A stretch of DNA of 64,000 bases, taken from NCBI GenBank assembly GCA_949316235.1, contig OX438758.1, positions 1,213,772-1,277,771 of the forward strand, read 5' to 3'. Positions 62,684-64,000 of this stretch are shown piece by piece (position 1 is the stretch's first letter; each line of letters opens with the position of its first letter). The position numbers were made by a program, and so were the translations under genes. Origin of the DNA: Oegoconia quadripuncta (lineage: Eukaryota; Arthropoda; Insecta; Lepidoptera; Autostichidae). The notes beneath the pieces are model-generated. The model was given only the letters and a program-made list of their open reading frames with translations, was not told where the DNA came from and did no database searches.

Positions 62684-64000
62684 ATTTTTTGCTCATATTT
62701 TTTTTATTTGTTGTTTTGATAATCTAGAAAAAATATATATTTAGGTACTAAATAGGTACTAAATTTGTATATAGGCAAAATTAAATTTCGTAGCCTTTTT
62801 CGTGGAGATTCTAAATGTGGGTGGTCATTCAGACATCAGAATGACTGGCCATTTGTTTAATTGATTTTCTTAGTTATTACTTAGGTACCAAATATCTTAA
62901 CAAAGGTATTAAATAGTACCAAATAGGTATTGAATCTTAGTAATATTTTAAAACTGATCTGTCACTTTGGGCAGTCATTCTGATGCTCATAAAAGTTTCT
63001 CAGTTGGCGATTGAATGCGTCGTCATTTGTTTCGTCACGTAAATCTGCAGGTAGATGCTCATAGTACGTAGGTCCGATCACACGGGGGTTTTTTGTCGCG
63101 AGTGTTGTGCGTCGTGAGACAGATTGTAAGCGACCTGTACTCCTTAATAGATGGCCACCTCCTACGCGACGGCTAAAACTAGACATATTCTGCCGCACAA
63201 ATAATATCACTTGGTATAAATACAGTGAGTACAATGTCATTATTTTTGTTTTATGAAAATGGGTTCTACATGTGTTTCTGGGTTTAACTCCACTTAGGAT
63301 TCTTATTGCCCTTTTTTGTAGAATGAAGACGCGGTTTGCATCAGCTGAGTTACCCCAAAGAATGACACCATACGACATAAGTGAGTGGAAATACGCAAAA
63401 TACGTCTGCCTCAGCACGTCTGTTGATATTAGTGGGCGGAGTTTCCGTAACGCATATGCAGCACCACTCAGTCGATCGCAAAGTGATTGTATATGGGACT
63501 TCCAGTTTAGATTGCTATCTAACTTGAATCCCAGGAATTTAACTTGTTCACACAATGGTACCGGGATGGACAAATTCATTGGTCTCTGATTTGTTTTAGC
63601 CGTGAAGACTATCACATTCGATTTAGTGACATTCAGAATTAACCCATTAGCCACAAACCATTCCTGCAACCACATGCACACATTATTTATTTTAATATTA
63701 AGTTGTTCGTATGTTTTGGCGCATACAACAACAGTAGTGTCATCGGCAAATAGCGCTATTACGCCTTCAGTAATATAGGTTGGTAGGTCATTTACAAATA
63801 TCAAAAACATAGTATTTCCCAGTGCAGATCCCTGTGGAATGCCTATTTTGACTTTACCTGGGGATGACCTCACTTTTTTACCATTGGCTACGACCTCTAC
63901 TGTCTGTTGCCTACTGTATAAATGTGAAATCGTTTGGTTGGGGCTCCGTAATAGAAATATTTTCAGTATATTGAATAGATTCAGGTGGACTAACTGACTG
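62684..64000 (-). repeat. Right arm of the long perfect inverted repeat (runs off the window)
   Basis: Reverse complement of 60456-61772 with no difference noticed. It includes the RT fragment, the RT/transposase junction and the transposase-fragment tail to the last base. Confidence 0.95.
62962..63931 (-). pseudogene. Truncated non-LTR reverse transcriptase, right arm copy
   Basis: Identical in translation to the left-arm copy (303 residues from a shared GTG onwards) and broken at the same 5' point, so both derive from one insertion duplicated with its flank. Confidence 0.9.

Overview
This window looks like a repeat-rich insect nuclear genome, most likely a moth or butterfly. That taxonomic reading is inference from the intron sizes, the abundant tRNA-derived SINEs and the mix of transposon families; nothing here is decisive for a species. 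There are no operons and no bacterial-type signals. Three conserved host genes form a backbone, and most of the rest is transposable elements of many ages sitting in their introns and downstream of them.

Host genes. (1) 3730-18117, minus: the 5' half of a membrane-anchored PXA-domain sorting nexin (SNX13/14/19/25 family), five exons with matching splice phases; its 3' half lies off the left side or is not visible. (2) 18857-29020, plus: Ufm1, a ubiquitin-fold modifier, complete in four exons, whose start codon is split by an intron. It is head-to-head with the sorting nexin (about 740 bp apart). Its 8.7-kb second intron holds a single-exon gene of unknown identity (19203-20135; FANCF is a speculative candidate) and a 5.7-kb BEL/Pao retrotransposon. 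(3) 29247-39770, minus: Alg11, the ER mannosyltransferase of N-glycan assembly, nine exons that add up to 486 aa, tail-to-tail with Ufm1.

Mobile elements, left to right. 1-2029: Gag and the start of Pol of an LTR retrotransposon, joined by an in-frame TGA in the leaky context TGA-CTA. 20897-26607: BEL/Pao with 330-bp LTRs and a 5-bp target duplication, but with the reverse transcriptase core deleted in frame. 40020-40475: a copia integrase relic. 42839-45828: a hAT-like element with an 8-bp duplication. 46063-46788: a decayed multi-exon gene with an acidic repeat. 48128-51726: a non-LTR retrotransposon with an endonuclease-RT ORF. 51825-56510: a complete DNA transposon with 4-bp TATA duplication and a two-exon transposase, inserted in a SINE. 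57436-59356: a frameshifted relative of that transposase. 60000-64000: an N-terminal fragment of a similar transposase, joined to a truncated RT, all inside a >=1.3-kb perfect inverted repeat whose 0.9-kb spacer encodes a USP-like peptidase exon.

The right-hand 13 kb (51.8-64 kb) is the most unusual part: three pieces of one poorly known transposase family sit side by side, one apparently intact, and a very young palindrome carries a deubiquitinase-like exon. Shorter dispersed repeats (SINEs, foldback MITEs, 5'-truncated non-LTR ends) fill much of the rest.
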